A DNA stretch of 64,000 bases from Chrysoporthe austroafricana (GCA_001051155.2 JYIP02000003.1:1364001-1428000); one strand, 5' to 3'. Shown: positions 35,670-47,616, numbered from the stretch's first letter. Notes: generated by a model not told the origin, from the sequence alone. Made by a program: numbers and translations.

Positions 35670-37433
35670 TCTGTGACTTTTCAATCTGCGATTAAGCACA
35701 CAATCATATAGAAGAAGGATTTGTGGCTGCTGTCCATCCCAATGTTGCGATTAGGATTTGGCCTTGAGTCTTCATTCCGTTACGATTTGTTGCTGTTCTG
35801 AGTGATATCTGTATTTAAGGTACTTTCTGCATTTATTATTTTTATTCGCTCGCAGGAGACAAGTTACACCTTACTATGCGTGTGCCCCATTACATGCTTT
35901 GAAAGATACTACCGATGCCCGTAGGATCTTCAAAGTAGGGACAGCGGTTCGCGAATCAGATTCCGATCCCACAAACGCCAAGTCACGCGACCTGGCGAAA
36001 TTTCGGACGAACCTATACGCGTCTGTATCGTCATCGCGATGAAAGGACGCGCAATTGCCAGCATGGCGAACTCCTTCGAGAAAAGCGTGATCCTTCCATC
36101 GAGTGATAACTTATATGCGGGCCTTCGAGTACAAATGCAGCACCGAGGAGCCTGTAGTCGTGATGATCTTTTGTGTAATATAAATGCAGTTCGTTCTCTC
36201 CTAAGACAGCCCGAGGATACAACTGGTCAGGCCATTGCAATATCAGCTGCACCGACCAAATTGCCCGTCACCCCCTCAATACCTACTGTTCCTCTCGAAA
36301 TAAACATTCTAGGGATATTGATGGGGTGCACGTTCTTCCCCTGGAACCCTTCGTCAGCTCGATGCGCCCCGACAAACCGATCATAATGATCAACCTCAGC
36401 TACTTCCGACCGATCTCCTTTTATCCTAGCGCCAGCCATGATAGCACGGCCATATCGGGCGATGCGCTGGCCGCAAAGCTTGGTATCAAAGGTGCCTTCC
36501 TCTTCGCTAGAGAGTCCGAAGGGGAGGGCGACAGGTAGCACATTACCGGAATAATTCGGGATGAGAAGTTTGATGACTTCGGAGGCTGACGGAGCACGTG
36601 GACTATTTGAGAGAGGCCTTGCCGCATAGACTGGCAAGTCTTGAAGAGGCTAAGGCTTGTGGCTACAACGGAGTTGTCGGTCTAGCTTACCGAAGTTATA
36701 ATCTTGATATTGACATGGTGGTGGTCTAAAGTAATACTCGATCTCTTCGCCAGATAGGCTTGCTTTCACGTGTTATTGTTACAAAGACGACTCCTAGATT
36801 GGCGCTTGTCATCTCAGGAGATAGTAGTTTCAGGGATGATAGAGGTTGACATGATTATAAGATGGCCTCGAAAATGTAGACCCATTGTCTGTCAGACTAG
36901 TATGGGCTCACTGTGATCTAGATGTGCTACTTTACACACCTGCCTCTTGATGCTTTGCGAGTATGCAATAATTACATTACAGGCTACATAGGTACATATC
37001 AGGCGGGGAGCCCAGGATCAGGTCTCTCTGTGTCCGACTGCTTTTGTTACACGGCTAGCCTCGTCAACGTTCCAGACCAACCTCTCCATAATTACACTCT
37101 TTATCCATTCATGAGCAGTGTACGGTGATGACCCCGTCGCAATCTCCGCTTGTCCCCTCCCTGTTCTAAGTTCTACCCTCGGTGGACCCACTTTTACTTT
37201 AACCCGGCATTTAAGGCACCTTATCGAGGAAAGGGTCGTCGTCGAGCTTGGTTCTGTTAACGTTACAACAGTGCCACTGTTGATAAGACTCCCGGCGTCT
37301 TCTCTTCAAGGGGTAGGTATGAATCCATTAAAACGTCTCGGTCTAGATGTTTGTCAGGTTGACCGACACTTCTGGGTTTCTCAGGGCTTGGTCAGCTTCG
37401 AGGTCCGAAGAGGGTTGACGAAATTCTTCCAAG
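35670..37433. other. Intergenic region with unassigned coding-like frames
   Basis: About 1.8 kb between the Clr5 gene and the fucosidase. At 36031-36637 open frames exist on both strands with fairly ordinary amino-acid composition, but neither gives a consistent spliced model or a known motif. The remainder is AT-richer and looks noncoding. Confidence 0.45.
36227..36637 (-). pseudogene. Coding-like fragment, unrecognised
   Basis: An open minus-strand frame of 136 residues without a clear ATG context, containing segments such as LLIPNYSGNVLPVALPFGL and RFVGAHRADEGFQGKN. A second minus frame, shifted, continues at 36252-36031 with HLYYTKDHHDYRLLGAAF. A frame break between the two would make this a decayed gene, but plus-strand frames over the same bases are also open, so strand is unsure. 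No family assigned. Confidence 0.2.
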
Positions 37434-39845
37434 ATGATGAGAGGCAATATGGCCGGTGTGAGCCGTGTGGCCAGCGGTCTTCTCTGGCTGGGCACCCTTG
37501 CGCTCGGAGACCAGTCAGTGCAAGTCGATTTGACGTCCTATTTCAACCACAAAGCGTTCGGAATGTACCCCAACGAGACAACTTTCGATACCACGTACAA
37601 TCGGTCGTATCCGCCTCTCAACGATCTCGCTCCGGATGGAATCTACACGTCCAGTCTGACTGGGATCAGGTACAGCTTCCCAAGCTATACCGGCCCCTCG
37701 GAGCCAGACAACGTCATCTGTGAGGGTCAGAGCATTCCAGTTCCCAACAATGGCACCAACGGAAAGCCATTTAGTCTCAATATGCTCGTTGCGAATGACC
37801 TGCGTGACGCCATCGTCTCGTACAACATGACCTACATTTACTCCGACGGGACCACCGCATTGGCTGAGCTGCGTGCTCTGTCATTCTTCAACTTCTTGAC
37901 CATCACTCATGGCGAGATTATAAGCCCTTTCACCTGGACGCCTACTGGCAAGGACTGGAACACCAGCCAGATCTTCGAGTTCACCGGGGGCCTTGATCCG
38001 ACGAAGACTTTAGCGGCCGTGCAGTTGCCGGTCGCCAACAACGTGACAGTCGGGCGGATTCACATCTTCTCAATGTCTGTATGGGCAGGCGAGGTGTCTG
38101 GCCCGAGTGTGACTGGCCCATCTGTCGAAGTCCAAGATGTGCGTCCGACGCAGAAGTGGACGGAAGCTGGCAATCAAGTCGTCGAGATTACCCTTAACAA
38201 CGTGGGTACAGAGTGCATCTCTGGCTCGGGTATGACATTGTCCCTAGAAGGCGTTGGGGTCAGCACAGAAGAGACGAGCTCTCTGAAAAGACTCTGCCCG
38301 GGAGACCAGAAGCGTGTCCAGATTGGAGTTTCCGGGTCTGCCAACGGTACCACTGCTACTATCAAGTTGTCCGGAGAAAGAGTGAATCAAACTGCGACCT
38401 TCTCGAACCTCGATTTTGGCTTCGAAAATTTCACGACTGATTTGACGAGCCTTGGAAAACATGAATCACCGCAATGGTTCGACGACGGGAAATTCGGGAT
38501 TATGATACATTGGGGAGCGTATTCAGTCCCAGCTTATGGTGGCGTAGCTCCCAATGAGACATACGCTGAATGGTTCTGGTGGTATTCCAACAATCACTAT
38601 GTTGGAAGCGACAAAAGTGACTGTCTCGAGTACCGGCTCGAGACCTTTGGTCCGGACTGGGACTATGATGACGGGTTTGTCAGCTTCACCGCTTCTGCTT
38701 GGGACCCGAAGGAATGGGTGGATCTCTTTGCCGATGCAGGGGCTAAATACTTCGTGCTTACGACGAAACACCATGACGGCCTTGCCCTCTTTGACACGGG
38801 CTCCACGACGAACCGATCCGCCCTCCATTATGGCCCACATCGTGACATCGTCCAGGAGTTGTTTGATGCGTCAGCAATGTATCAGCCGGCGTTGAAGCGA
38901 GGGACATATTTCTCGCTCCCGGAATGGTACAACCCGGACTTTGGGCCGTACGGATTTTCCCAGTTCGACACTGTCGGCTCCACTAATTGGCTGGGAATGC
39001 TAGCAACGAACCCATTTACAAATCTCACAGAGCCATACACCGGGAGACTTGAGATTGAGGACTTCATCGAGGACCTTCAGTACCCACAGATGGAGACCCT
39101 TGCTTATAAGTATGGCTCCGACATAATGTGGTGTGACTGCGGCACGGCTAACAAGACGGCTGAGTTTGCCTCGAGCTGGTGGAACTGGGCGCGGTCAGAG
39201 GATCGTCAAGTAGTCATGAACAGCCGATGTGGCGTGGCTCAGGCCGCTGATTTCGAGACCCCTGAGTACACAACCTACTCCTCAGCGCAGCGGCACAAGT
39301 GGGAGTCCAACCAGGGCATGGACCCGTATAGCTATGGGTTCAACTCCAAGACTCCGGCCGACTCCTACATGAATGCCTCTACTATCGTGTACACCCTGGT
39401 AGATATTGTCGCCAAGAATGGGAACTTCCTGCTAGATATCGGTCCCAGGAAAGACGGGACGGTGGACGAGACCGAAGCAGCGAACCTACGGGAGGCCGGA
39501 AAGTGGATCCATGCGCACGCAGAAGCTGTCTTCAACACGACGTACTGGTTCGTGCAGACGCAAATCGCGAGTCCGCAGGAGGTGCGTTTTACGCAGACCA
39601 ACGAGGCCTTCTACGTGCTTTTCCTAGATGAGCCAATCGTTGGCGAGGACGGATACGTGTGGGTCAACGCAACGTTGCCAGTGTTGAATGGAGACATCGT
39701 CTCAATGGTGGGTGTCAACGGGACCGGTTTGGATGATCTAAGCTGGAAGAAGTCGGATGAAGGATACCTTGCCATCAGTATCGATTCCGAGGCACTGGCA
39801 AATGACGAATACTGCTGGGTGTTCAAGATCACATATGCAGGATAG
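37434..39845 (+). CDS. Secreted GH29 alpha-L-fucosidase
   Basis: A single intronless frame of 803 residues. The start at 37434 has two adjacent Met codons, with a third Met at residue 6; the N-terminus (VASGLLWLGTLALG) fits a signal peptide cut near residue 25. Residues about 26-340 form a large beta-rich, N-glycosylation-site-rich extension. The GH29 barrel starts near 345 with WFDDGKFGIMIHWGAYSVPAY, followed by YFVLTTKHHDGLALFDT and GSDIMWCDCGT. The Asp near residue 568 in that last motif is in the place of the family nucleophile. LLDIGPRKDGTVDE is also typical. GH29 enzymes retain configuration and release L-fucose from plant xyloglucan, glycoproteins or algal glycans. The enzyme is expected outside the cell. 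Confidence 0.94.
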   Translation: MMRGNMAGVSRVASGLLWLGTLALGDQSVQVDLTSYFNHKAFGMYPNETTFDTTYNRSYPPLNDLAPDGIYTSSLTGIRYSFPSYTGPSEPDNVICEGQSIPVPNNGTNGKPFSLNMLVANDLRDAIVSYNMTYIYSDGTTALAELRALSFFNFLTITHGEIISPFTWTPTGKDWNTSQIFEFTGGLDPTKTLAAVQLPVANNVTVGRIHIFSMSVWAGEVSGPSVTGPSVEVQDVRPTQKWTEAGNQVVEITLNNVGTECISGSGMTLSLEGVGVSTEETSSLKRLCPGDQKRVQIGVSGSANGTTATIKLSGERVNQTATFSNLDFGFENFTTDLTSLGKHESPQWFDDGKFGIMIHWGAYSVPAYGGVAPNETYAEWFWWYSNNHYVGSDKSDCLEYRLETFGPDWDYDDGFVSFTASAWDPKEWVDLFADAGAKYFVLTTKHHDGLALFDTGSTTNRSALHYGPHRDIVQELFDASAMYQPALKRGTYFSLPEWYNPDFGPYGFSQFDTVGSTNWLGMLATNPFTNLTEPYTGRLEIEDFIEDLQYPQMETLAYKYGSDIMWCDCGTANKTAEFASSWWNWARSEDRQVVMNSRCGVAQAADFETPEYTTYSSAQRHKWESNQGMDPYSYGFNSKTPADSYMNASTIVYTLVDIVAKNGNFLLDIGPRKDGTVDETEAANLREAGKWIHAHAEAVFNTTYWFVQTQIASPQEVRFTQTNEAFYVLFLDEPIVGEDGYVWVNATLPVLNGDIVSMVGVNGTGLDDLSWKKSDEGYLAISIDSEALANDEYCWVFKITYAG

Positions 39846-42413
39846 TCTCCGCAACGTGCCCTGGGACTCTTGCTGGGAGCCTAAGGAGAGCACTTTAGTA
39901 GGTAGCGGGAAGAATAACCACAATAGGAATGATCTGTCACCGCCATGTCAAGACTTTTATGCGAAGCTGGCTCTAGCTGTGAAGGGCCCAAATGTATAAA
40001 TCATTTAGTATACCGGCTAGAACAGCACACTATTGCTCCACAGTCGTACTTGGACAAATGGCAATGCGCCATGTACTACGCGCTTCGCAACCGAAGGCGT
40101 TCTTGGAATAATTTCTGCGCTAGAACATGCCTGTGGCTCCTGGCGGCCTTGTCCCGGCATGCTGGATCCATTGCGGGACAATCGTACCCAGAGCCTCGGG
40201 ACTGTTGTTTCGAGCTAAGGGGTAGTTGCAGGAGAACATGTGTTCCTTGGCGATATTGGGAGTCGAAAGCAATCTACCGTTGGTTTCTATGGCTGCCCTG
40301 ACAGAGCCAAGACACGAACTAATGGAGGAAAGATCCGTAAGCCCATTATGATAGACGGATAAATTCGTTCAGATGCCGGTCTACGGGTCATCCGGCGTTG
40401 TCGACGCCTTTCTCATCAGCTAGTTGTCTTTGCTGGCTGCATGTTGCCATCGAGCACCCCACAACGTGAAGAAACTGCATGCCTTGGAATATTGCACCAG
40501 GCTCTCTTGATAAGATCATGCCCGCTCCATAGGAGCTGTATACTTAGAGAGCTCGGCATAAACATGATGGCAGCGAAAGGTACTTCATACGCCTGGCCCT
40601 CCCTGCGGCCTCCGATACCCACTGCTGTGCTTGCTTTTGTAGCATGGGGATCTGCAAACTCCCCAAAGGGCGCATGAAAGACAGTACCGGACCCCCTTGA
40701 TCGAGTAAAATCTGCAGACAATCATCTCGTCACTTTTGTATGTAGGATCACAGGACCCGCCGTTCAGGATGAGCTGACGAAAATCAGGCAGCCTGACATG
40801 ACCTCAAGCGATTTTGCGCGCCCTGAAGAAGTAGGGCCTCCTTATCTAATGCACGAACAAGGACGAAGTCTCCGAGCCCCAGACTGTACAGGAGACAAGA
40901 CCGTGGGATCATGCATTAGTCGGCGCATGGATGCTAAATAGGCCAACGCAAGAATTTCCGGTGATGTCTCTATACCTCCTGAGGACTGTCTTCGCACATT
41001 GAACGATACCTGTCCCGCTCGCAGCCAGGCATCAATTCTCACCAGGAGACACCAATGATATCAGGAAAGGGATGCCTACTTGCTGTGCGGGAACGGCTAG
41101 CAGACCACACCGAGGCGGGATCCATAAAATCCTTCCCAGATTCCCGGGAACCCAGGAGAGCGGGCGAGCGGCGATGCTCTTGCCTATGTTGAGGATAGCG
41201 GCATATGCATGCAAGACATTGCTGGCCCCAGTGGACCGGGAAGAGACAGTTTTCACCCCTCCGCTCGGTTCTCGCTCTGCAGGCAGCGCCACGGAGTTAC
41301 ACATGTGGTAACAGTCTTACGCAAGAGCCTCTCGTTTCGGACAGGACACCCTCGGTGACTCGAATATGTATTTTCTCAAAAGAGTACGTGGCTGCGACCG
41401 GCTACAATGCGCTTCATACCACCGGTGGCCCACTCACCTACTATGTACACACCACTCGAGGTTCAGCACCGACGATAAGCCACAGGCAGGCCTTAATTTA
41501 CGTCAGTCCCTGGTCCCTGGCGTTCCCAGAGCGCTGGGCCCGGCTGAGACAAAACGCCAAAGTCTTAGGAGAGACAGGAATGCACCAACAGAAAGGACCG
41601 CAGCCGAGTCACTCTACGTGGGGGCTCGGTGCCGCGTCCTCCTCCTCCTTGAGAGCACTTGCGTACCATTCAAGCACTGCTCACGCAACGCACTCTGTAG
41701 AACAATAGACAAATTCCGCATAACCTCGGAGATGACAGAATGAGGCGGCCAGGCCACAAGGGATGGATCTAATGTCCCGCCCCTTCAGGTCGGGATTTTA
41801 GCTCATGCGCTAGAAGGTCCACAGAAGACGATCTCGAAGTCGAGGTTCTCCTCGGCCCAGCTATTCCACAGGCTGTCGGATTTAATTCCTCTTTCATGCT
41901 GCCGTGTCGTGACGGGGGAAGAATGTATCGTTCCATCGTGAGACGTGCTGTGTCGAATCTCGACCGTTCATCATTTCCAGGGGGGGAAACATATAATTTG
42001 CGTTGCTGCGCCCTCCTGCTTTTGAGTCCCGAGAGCCTGTGTCGCCTCCCTGAAACTCGCCTCCCGTCCCAGCACTCTGGATCACCCCACCTCCATCTCG
42101 GCACATCCAACATCGAACCAGAGCGTCGGTAACTTCAGGTACTCAGTACTCCGACGAGGCCAGGGTCGTTACCTTAAATATCGCCGCCAGCTTTGGAGCT
42201 GTCGATGCTACGAAGGTTCGAATACGCACCTCACTTACCTGTCATGTTTTAACACCCCAGAAATCATTCTTTTATCGCCTGGGAGACGACTCGGATCAAT
42301 TTTAACTCAGATCCACCCAAACAACTCAGAATTTATCAATTTTTCCGCCCCTTTTCTTTTCTTTTTCTTGTTTTTCTTAGCCCTCCAAAAAGCACACGTC
42401 GTTACCACCCACC
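39846..42413. other. Intergenic region with decayed-looking frames
   Basis: About 2.6 kb. Minus-strand stretches near 40030-40290, 40416-40721 and 41032-41304 have protein-like composition but are short, in different frames and separated by stops. I could not assemble a gene or assign a family. The last 200 nt before 42414 are T/C-rich and form the leader of the small CxxC protein. Confidence 0.45.
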
Positions 42414-42740
42414 ATGTGCCGCATGGTGGTTTTCAGTGGCAAGTGCATACGCTGCGGCGCGTACTACAGCGTTCCCGAGCTCGAACAGAGCGTGTCGTGT
42501 CTCGAGGCCAAGAACAACGGCGGTTTCGGCGATTGCCAGAAGGGCGTCAACTACGATCAGCACGACCCGGGGCTGGAATGTGGTCCATGCAGCGCCGCGC
42601 TGGGCACGGGGGACGGGAACAGTGACGAGCTGGTCGCCGCCAACTCCGGGACCACCTCAAGCCGTGGGAGCAGTAGTTCGACTGGTGGTCGCGGCGGCAG
42701 CTCGAGCTATGATACGAGCAAGAGGAGGAGGGTCCGGTGA
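42414..42740 (+). CDS. Small Cys-rich CxxC protein
   Basis: An intronless frame of 108 residues with ATG in good context (CCACCATGTG). The first 60 residues contain seven Cys, including two CxxC pairs: C11-x2-C14 and C56-x2-C59, with C29 and C41 between. This suggests one zinc site. The rest is Gly/Ser-rich and ends in a basic KRRRVR that could be a nuclear signal. No signal peptide is present. Short proteins beginning with MCRMVVF and this Cys spacing are widespread in filamentous ascomycetes but have no assigned function as far as I know. Confidence 0.78.
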   Translation: MCRMVVFSGKCIRCGAYYSVPELEQSVSCLEAKNNGGFGDCQKGVNYDQHDPGLECGPCSAALGTGDGNSDELVAANSGTTSSRGSSSSTGGRGGSSSYDTSKRRRVR

Positions 42741-42980
42741 TTTTCTGTGGCGGTCTCCAGAGGGGCAACAGCGGGACTGGGCGAAGAGACAGCGATGACT
42801 CTCATGATGACGACGACTACGAATTTCATTATAGCTGCATGAACAACTGGCTGCAAGAGGTGGACGTTATGGGGCATTGTTAGACTAGGCTCAGAAGACA
42901 GGTCGCATAGCCGGGAGCGAATAGAATCGAGTGGAGACGTCTAGAAGTTAAACATTTTTTGCATCTATCCTAGTGCAGGT

Positions 42981-43871
42981 CTACATTGCAGCGGCACGGT
43001 CCCAGGTATTCTTCAAGATAGTCCAGTATCGCTGCTCATCACCCCTCACGTGCGCGACGTGGGCTGTCCCCTGGAACTCCTCCAGCTCGGGCTCGTAGCC
43101 TCGCTGGCGAGCCTGAGCTGCGTGACCCTCGATGTCCCTGTGGTCAACGAGCTCATCCTCCTTGCTATAGATATACACCCGTCGAACCTCTTTGCTGTTC
43201 TTGGTCTTATCGTTGTGCGAGAGCCAGATTCGTTCAAGAAACCCGGGGCGGTCCCAAGGGACTGTGCAGATCCAGTAGATAGCAGAGAGGCAGTGACTGA
43301 ACAACTTCACGAGCAATCTGACGATGAAGTTACTTCTAGCAGACGCCATGCTGAAGGCGGTCACGCCGCGCATCCACTGGAACCGCCCGGGTGCAGAGTC
43401 GAAGATAGTCACATGTGGGGGTAGATGGGCTGCCTCGCCCTTTCGAGCGGACTTCCGGTACAGATCGTAAAGCAGTCCGAGCATCGACGAACCCCCATTT
43501 GAGAACAGGTGAATGAGCATCGCTGGGCGCCCGCTGTCAGCATCCTCGCCCGCTAGGATGGACCGGATGAGTGGCACGGCGGGCTCTATCTCGCCAGGAA
43601 AGCGACGGCCGGTGAAGTGATACACGAAGCTCCGGACCAACAGGATGGGCGAGTCTGGGTACAGTGCCTGCAGCTTGGCGGTATATTTCGCGAGGTGAGG
43701 CTCGCGGGCGTCCATCCATCCCCCGACAAGGATGAGCTTCGGTGAAGGGGAGGATCCCGAAGAGTTTCGGTCGGTGCTGGGCCGGTAGAGATACACTATC
43801 TTGGAAACCCTCGCAAAGCTGGACAGAGGGCTCCCTCTGGCGCCACCAGGCGCCGGCGCGCTGGAAGCCAT
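42981..43871 (-). CDS. DUF829 (TMEM53-like) alpha/beta hydrolase
   Basis: A single exon of 296 residues, start at MASSAPAPGG. The frame is open 44 codons further up, but those residues look like leader sequence and lack conservation with the family start. An early beta-strand KLILVGGWMDA gives the family's first signature. The nucleophile elbow is HLFSNGGS with Ser124; Asp239 in SKEDELVD and His274 in GTAHVAHVRGD complete a plausible catalytic triad. A hydrophobic stretch at about 185-205 could touch membrane. DUF829 proteins are related to TMEM53 and to the fungal indole-diterpene accessory family, but no biochemical activity is fixed for most. Confidence 0.9.
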   Translation of the reverse strand: MASSAPAPGGARGSPLSSFARVSKIVYLYRPSTDRNSSGSSPSPKLILVGGWMDAREPHLAKYTAKLQALYPDSPILLVRSFVYHFTGRRFPGEIEPAVPLIRSILAGEDADSGRPAMLIHLFSNGGSSMLGLLYDLYRKSARKGEAAHLPPHVTIFDSAPGRFQWMRGVTAFSMASARSNFIVRLLVKLFSHCLSAIYWICTVPWDRPGFLERIWLSHNDKTKNSKEVRRVYIYSKEDELVDHRDIEGHAAQARQRGYEPELEEFQGTAHVAHVRGDEQRYWTILKNTWDRAAAM

Positions 43872-46038
43872 GGTCGACAACGAATCAAGGAGTGAACGGG
43901 ATGTTGGCCACTGCTCACATGTGACGGCGGCACAGGCCCTCGTCGTGGAGTTCGTGTGCGATGAACGCGTGCGGCTGAGATCCTGTTGATCACGCGATCG
44001 CAATATACAGCCACGAGCCGCCCGGAGGATGCCTGGGTCAAGGTGTGGAGGTTAGTCGAGGGCGGTCTTGATGGCGAAGGGGGTGACGATGGAGCGAGAC
44101 GACGATGGAGTCCGTAGATCGTCGCGTTGGCCTCGGCTAGCTACGAGCTCGTCAGCATCCCCTCCCCCTGTTGTCAGCTTCGGCGATAAGCCGTTGGGAA
44201 TGGCGCTTATGTAGATGTAGGATGGCGTTGGTCCCCTGAAGAATGGCGCATATGGGCCACCCTTGCTCCATCCATCCCTTTTTGCTATCTAGTTGGAAGC
44301 CCAGCGCGGGCGGAAGATGACATTGACTCCCTCCTGCACACGTGCTACATTAGTAGACAGGTAGGAGACAGGTAGCGGAATAAGCCCGCCCGGGTGGATG
44401 CTGGCCACAGCAGGATTCCTAGACGACGAACTATGCGATCAGTATCGTCCGTGCTGACTACAAAACAGGTCAAGGCGCCGGGCCCTCGGGAGACAGTTGA
44501 ATCCCGTAGCCTTTCGCGGCCTGGAAACATCCTTCGCGCGAAGACCTTTTGTCATCTTAAAGAGGACCTACGCCAGCCCTTGGTCAACTATCTGCAGGCT
44601 GGATATAGCCCCCGGAGCAAGACCCTCCGCTGGAGACAGCTCTGTCGTCAGCACCGGCTGACGCCGTTGCCTCACAAGGTCGAACGGTCGGTCGTGGCAG
44701 CTGCAGGCGAGGTTCAATCACCGGTGGTAGATGGAGTGGTACAGCGGGCCGTCGTGCGACGATGTCATTCTGAGCGCCAGATCTCTGTCACTCCAACCTC
44801 GAGGCCTGCGGCCGCTGGTTGCAAGGACGTCCTTGATCTGCGCATCTGACAGCGTGTGGCGCCTGCACGCGCGTCGCATCGCACACTTTGGTCCTGCCAT
44901 GCGCAAGCCTCCTTCTCGCCACACGGCCATTCTAGTACGCCTAGCGGGTGTTTCTACGCGCCAATATTTGTCTTCCGGTCTTCGTTCGATGTATCACCCG
45001 GTGGTCCTGACTCGGCTTATTGATAATTGTAAGCAGGTCTGTAGTCAGGCCTGCTTCTTGAACTAGCTGGGGAGACGAAGCGGGAGGATGACGGGACTGT
45101 GTTGCTTCTCAGGATGTACGAGCGGATATTGCGTTCGCTTCGACACTACATACAACGTGTCGGACAAACACTGAAAGGTTGGGAGCTGCAACGTCTCCCC
45201 ATCAGAGCTGGCCAACGGCCATGTTGGTATCATCTGTATGGGACTACCCCATGCTTTGCCGTTGGGTGCGTCGAGCTCTTACCGTCCCGCATCACCGTTC
45301 TGCTTTAAGTTTGACATTCTTTTGACAACCGATTACGTCTTCCACCCAGGCTGTCATCTTTGGGTGCATGAATAAGCATCCTGACCCCACAAAAGCACCC
45401 GGGTATCCAGCGGTCTCCTTTGCTGACGGCCGGGACATAATATTTCTTTCATACAGTCTCTCGTACAAACAACCATGTTGGTATCAAACATAACGAAGAA
45501 ATCCTGTAGACAGCTAGATTATGGGCAGTATAATTTCTTCATCGGAATGATCACCACAAACAATTCCACGAGCTACGTGGTGCGATAGAATACGGCTCGC
45601 TCCACGCCAGGCTTGCTTGTTTCGTTCTTGTTGGGTTGCAAAGGTCTCCAGTACAGTTCCACGCGAGAAATATGTGGTTGAGAATTGATGTCCACAATCA
45701 AACTCTTGACGGAAGTTCTGCCGCATTGGGCTTTCGGCATAGACTGTTGCTAGCCATGGCAGGCGAGCACAGCCATCAGGCCTCACCCACTCGCCTCGGT
45801 AGCCTCTCCCGTGCTCTGCATCTCGCCTATGCAGACATGATTGCTAGATTCAAACATATTCGTAGGCACCGGGAACCGCAGGACGTTTGCTGTGACACTT
45901 TGCGAAACACGAAGCGCTTGAATAGGCCTAAAGATGTGGCATCGAGCCACCCATATATAGCTCCAGACGCTGCTCCCTCGTAAAGTTCTCATCCAGAATC
46001 GTCCCAAGCGCCAATTTCTGTGGTTTCGCTCCACAGCC
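43872..46038. other. Intergenic region upstream of the aspartic protease
   Basis: About 2.2 kb that includes the DUF829 promoter and the protease promoter. Frames of up to 151 codons (44394-44849) have no motif. A TATATA lies at 45954-45959. Confidence 0.5.
45954..45959 (+). promoter_or_regulatory. TATA box for the aspartic protease gene
   Basis: TATATA stands 80 nt upstream of the ATG at 46039, an appropriate distance for a short fungal leader. No transcript start is known. Confidence 0.5.
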
Positions 46039-47616
46039 ATGTATTCCACAACCTTTTTAGGCAAAATATCCAATATCCTGCTGGTGGCAGCCCTGTGTTC
46101 CTCCCTCATCCTGGCGACTGCGAGATCCTCACAACGGCTGAGGCCGTTGGCTCGAGACACTGTCGATGCTGCGCTAGCACCGCTTCCGGGCATCAGATTC
46201 AGTCAGGTCCTACCCAATTCAAGAACCGTGCCGGAAAAGAGGTCTAAAGACCGTTTCAAGAAGACCGACAACTGGACCTCGATCTACACTCTCAATAGTG
46301 GTGCCAAACCTGGTCAGCTGTCCGTCACCACAACCCTCGGCAGGCTCCAGCGCAAGTATGGCGGCAGAGGCTATGAGAACATCACATCAATCACCACATA
46401 CGGCTCAACTTACGGTGTCGAGGTGATATTCAACAAGCAGAGCCTCATACTGCAGCTCGACACAGGAAGCTCGGATACATGGGCTGTCAGGGCTAAGTCG
46501 AACTGTACTTCCTGGTACGGTGGCTGCTTCTTTGGTGTTGCATACACCGGCGGCTTCACTGGCGGAATTATTCCTGACGAGCATCTCTATATCGAGTATG
46601 GAGGCGGAGGCCTCATTCAGGGGCCCGTGGGAGCTATGGATGTCACCCTCGCCGGCCTCTTCGTCAAGAATCAGACCGTGGGCCTCGCTAACGACACTCT
46701 CTGGGACGGGAATAATGTCACGAGTGGCATTCTGGGATTAGCTTACCCCTCTATTACACAAGTATATGGGGGCCCTTTCGGCGACCACAGTCCTTATTAT
46801 GACATTGAATATGCGCCCATCTTCACTAATATGGTAGATCAGGGTCTGGTGGACAATTACTTCAGCATAGCCATCAGTAGGAATGCTTCTGATGGTATCC
46901 TTGCCTTCGGTGGTGTACCAGACGATCTGGACGGGGTAGACTACTCCACCATGGGGATGACGGACATCGTCATTGTAAGTCGAACGGTGATGAGTTCCAC
47001 GTCTCGCTAAAGAAACTAGATGTCTTTTGGAAGACTGCTACTGACACTCCGATATTTCACTTTCAGGCCAACGTCCTGAACGACGAGACCGCGGCCTACG
47101 AATACTCTTTCTACACTATTATCCCAGACGGCTGGCTCTTCGGTACCTCCACCGACGATAGGAAGGTGCCTTACATAGTGGACAGTGGCACTACACTCAT
47201 CTATCTTCCTACTGGTATACCTCTCATCTCCAGCCAGCGTACGCTGACTCACATGGGCGTGTGCGCACCATTGAAAGAGCTATGCTGACTTGCAGCTGAT
47301 AGAGCTAGCAGAAGCCATCAACAATGCATTCGAGCCGGCCGCAGAGTATGACTTCCTATCCGGCAACTACCTCACCACTTGTGACGCCGCGCCGCCGAGT
47401 GTTGCGGTTGTCATCGACAACACACCTTTCTGGCTGAAATCGGAAGACCTGATCCTGCGCGGCACGCAGGATCCACTGAGTGGGCTCTGCATGACGGCGA
47501 TTGCGACCGGCGAGGATGGGCCTTTCATCCTTGGCGACGTGTTCCTGCAGAACGTGCTAGCTGTCTTCGATATAGATGATGCTGTGATGCAATTTGCTAG
47601 CCGGACGAACTACTGA
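46039..47616 (+). CDS. Secreted pepsin-family (A1) aspartic protease
   Basis: Three exons: 46039-46974, 47067-47214 and 47303-47616; 465 residues. Intron 1 is GTAAGT...TTTCAG. Intron 2 is GTATAC...GATAG; the earlier CAG acceptor would shift the frame, whereas 47302 gives the expected YLPTELAEAINNAF. A signal peptide covers about residues 1-28 (ISNILLVAALCSSLILATA), then a basic propeptide. The two catalytic motifs are DTGSSD (Asp141) and VDSGTT (Asp351). A flap-like region reads EYGGGG near residue 195. Several N-glycosylation sites occur. The C-terminus ends FASRTNY without a GPI anchor, so the enzyme is probably released. A1 proteases work at acid pH on extracellular protein. Confidence 0.92.

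Noticed and set aside
44394..44849. A 151-codon plus-strand frame
   Set aside because: No motif, no upstream promoter sign and no homologous-looking segment.
47290..47302. Acceptor CAG at 47295 for protease intron 2
   Set aside because: It would shift the frame; the TAG at 47300-47302 gives the expected continuation after VDSGTT.
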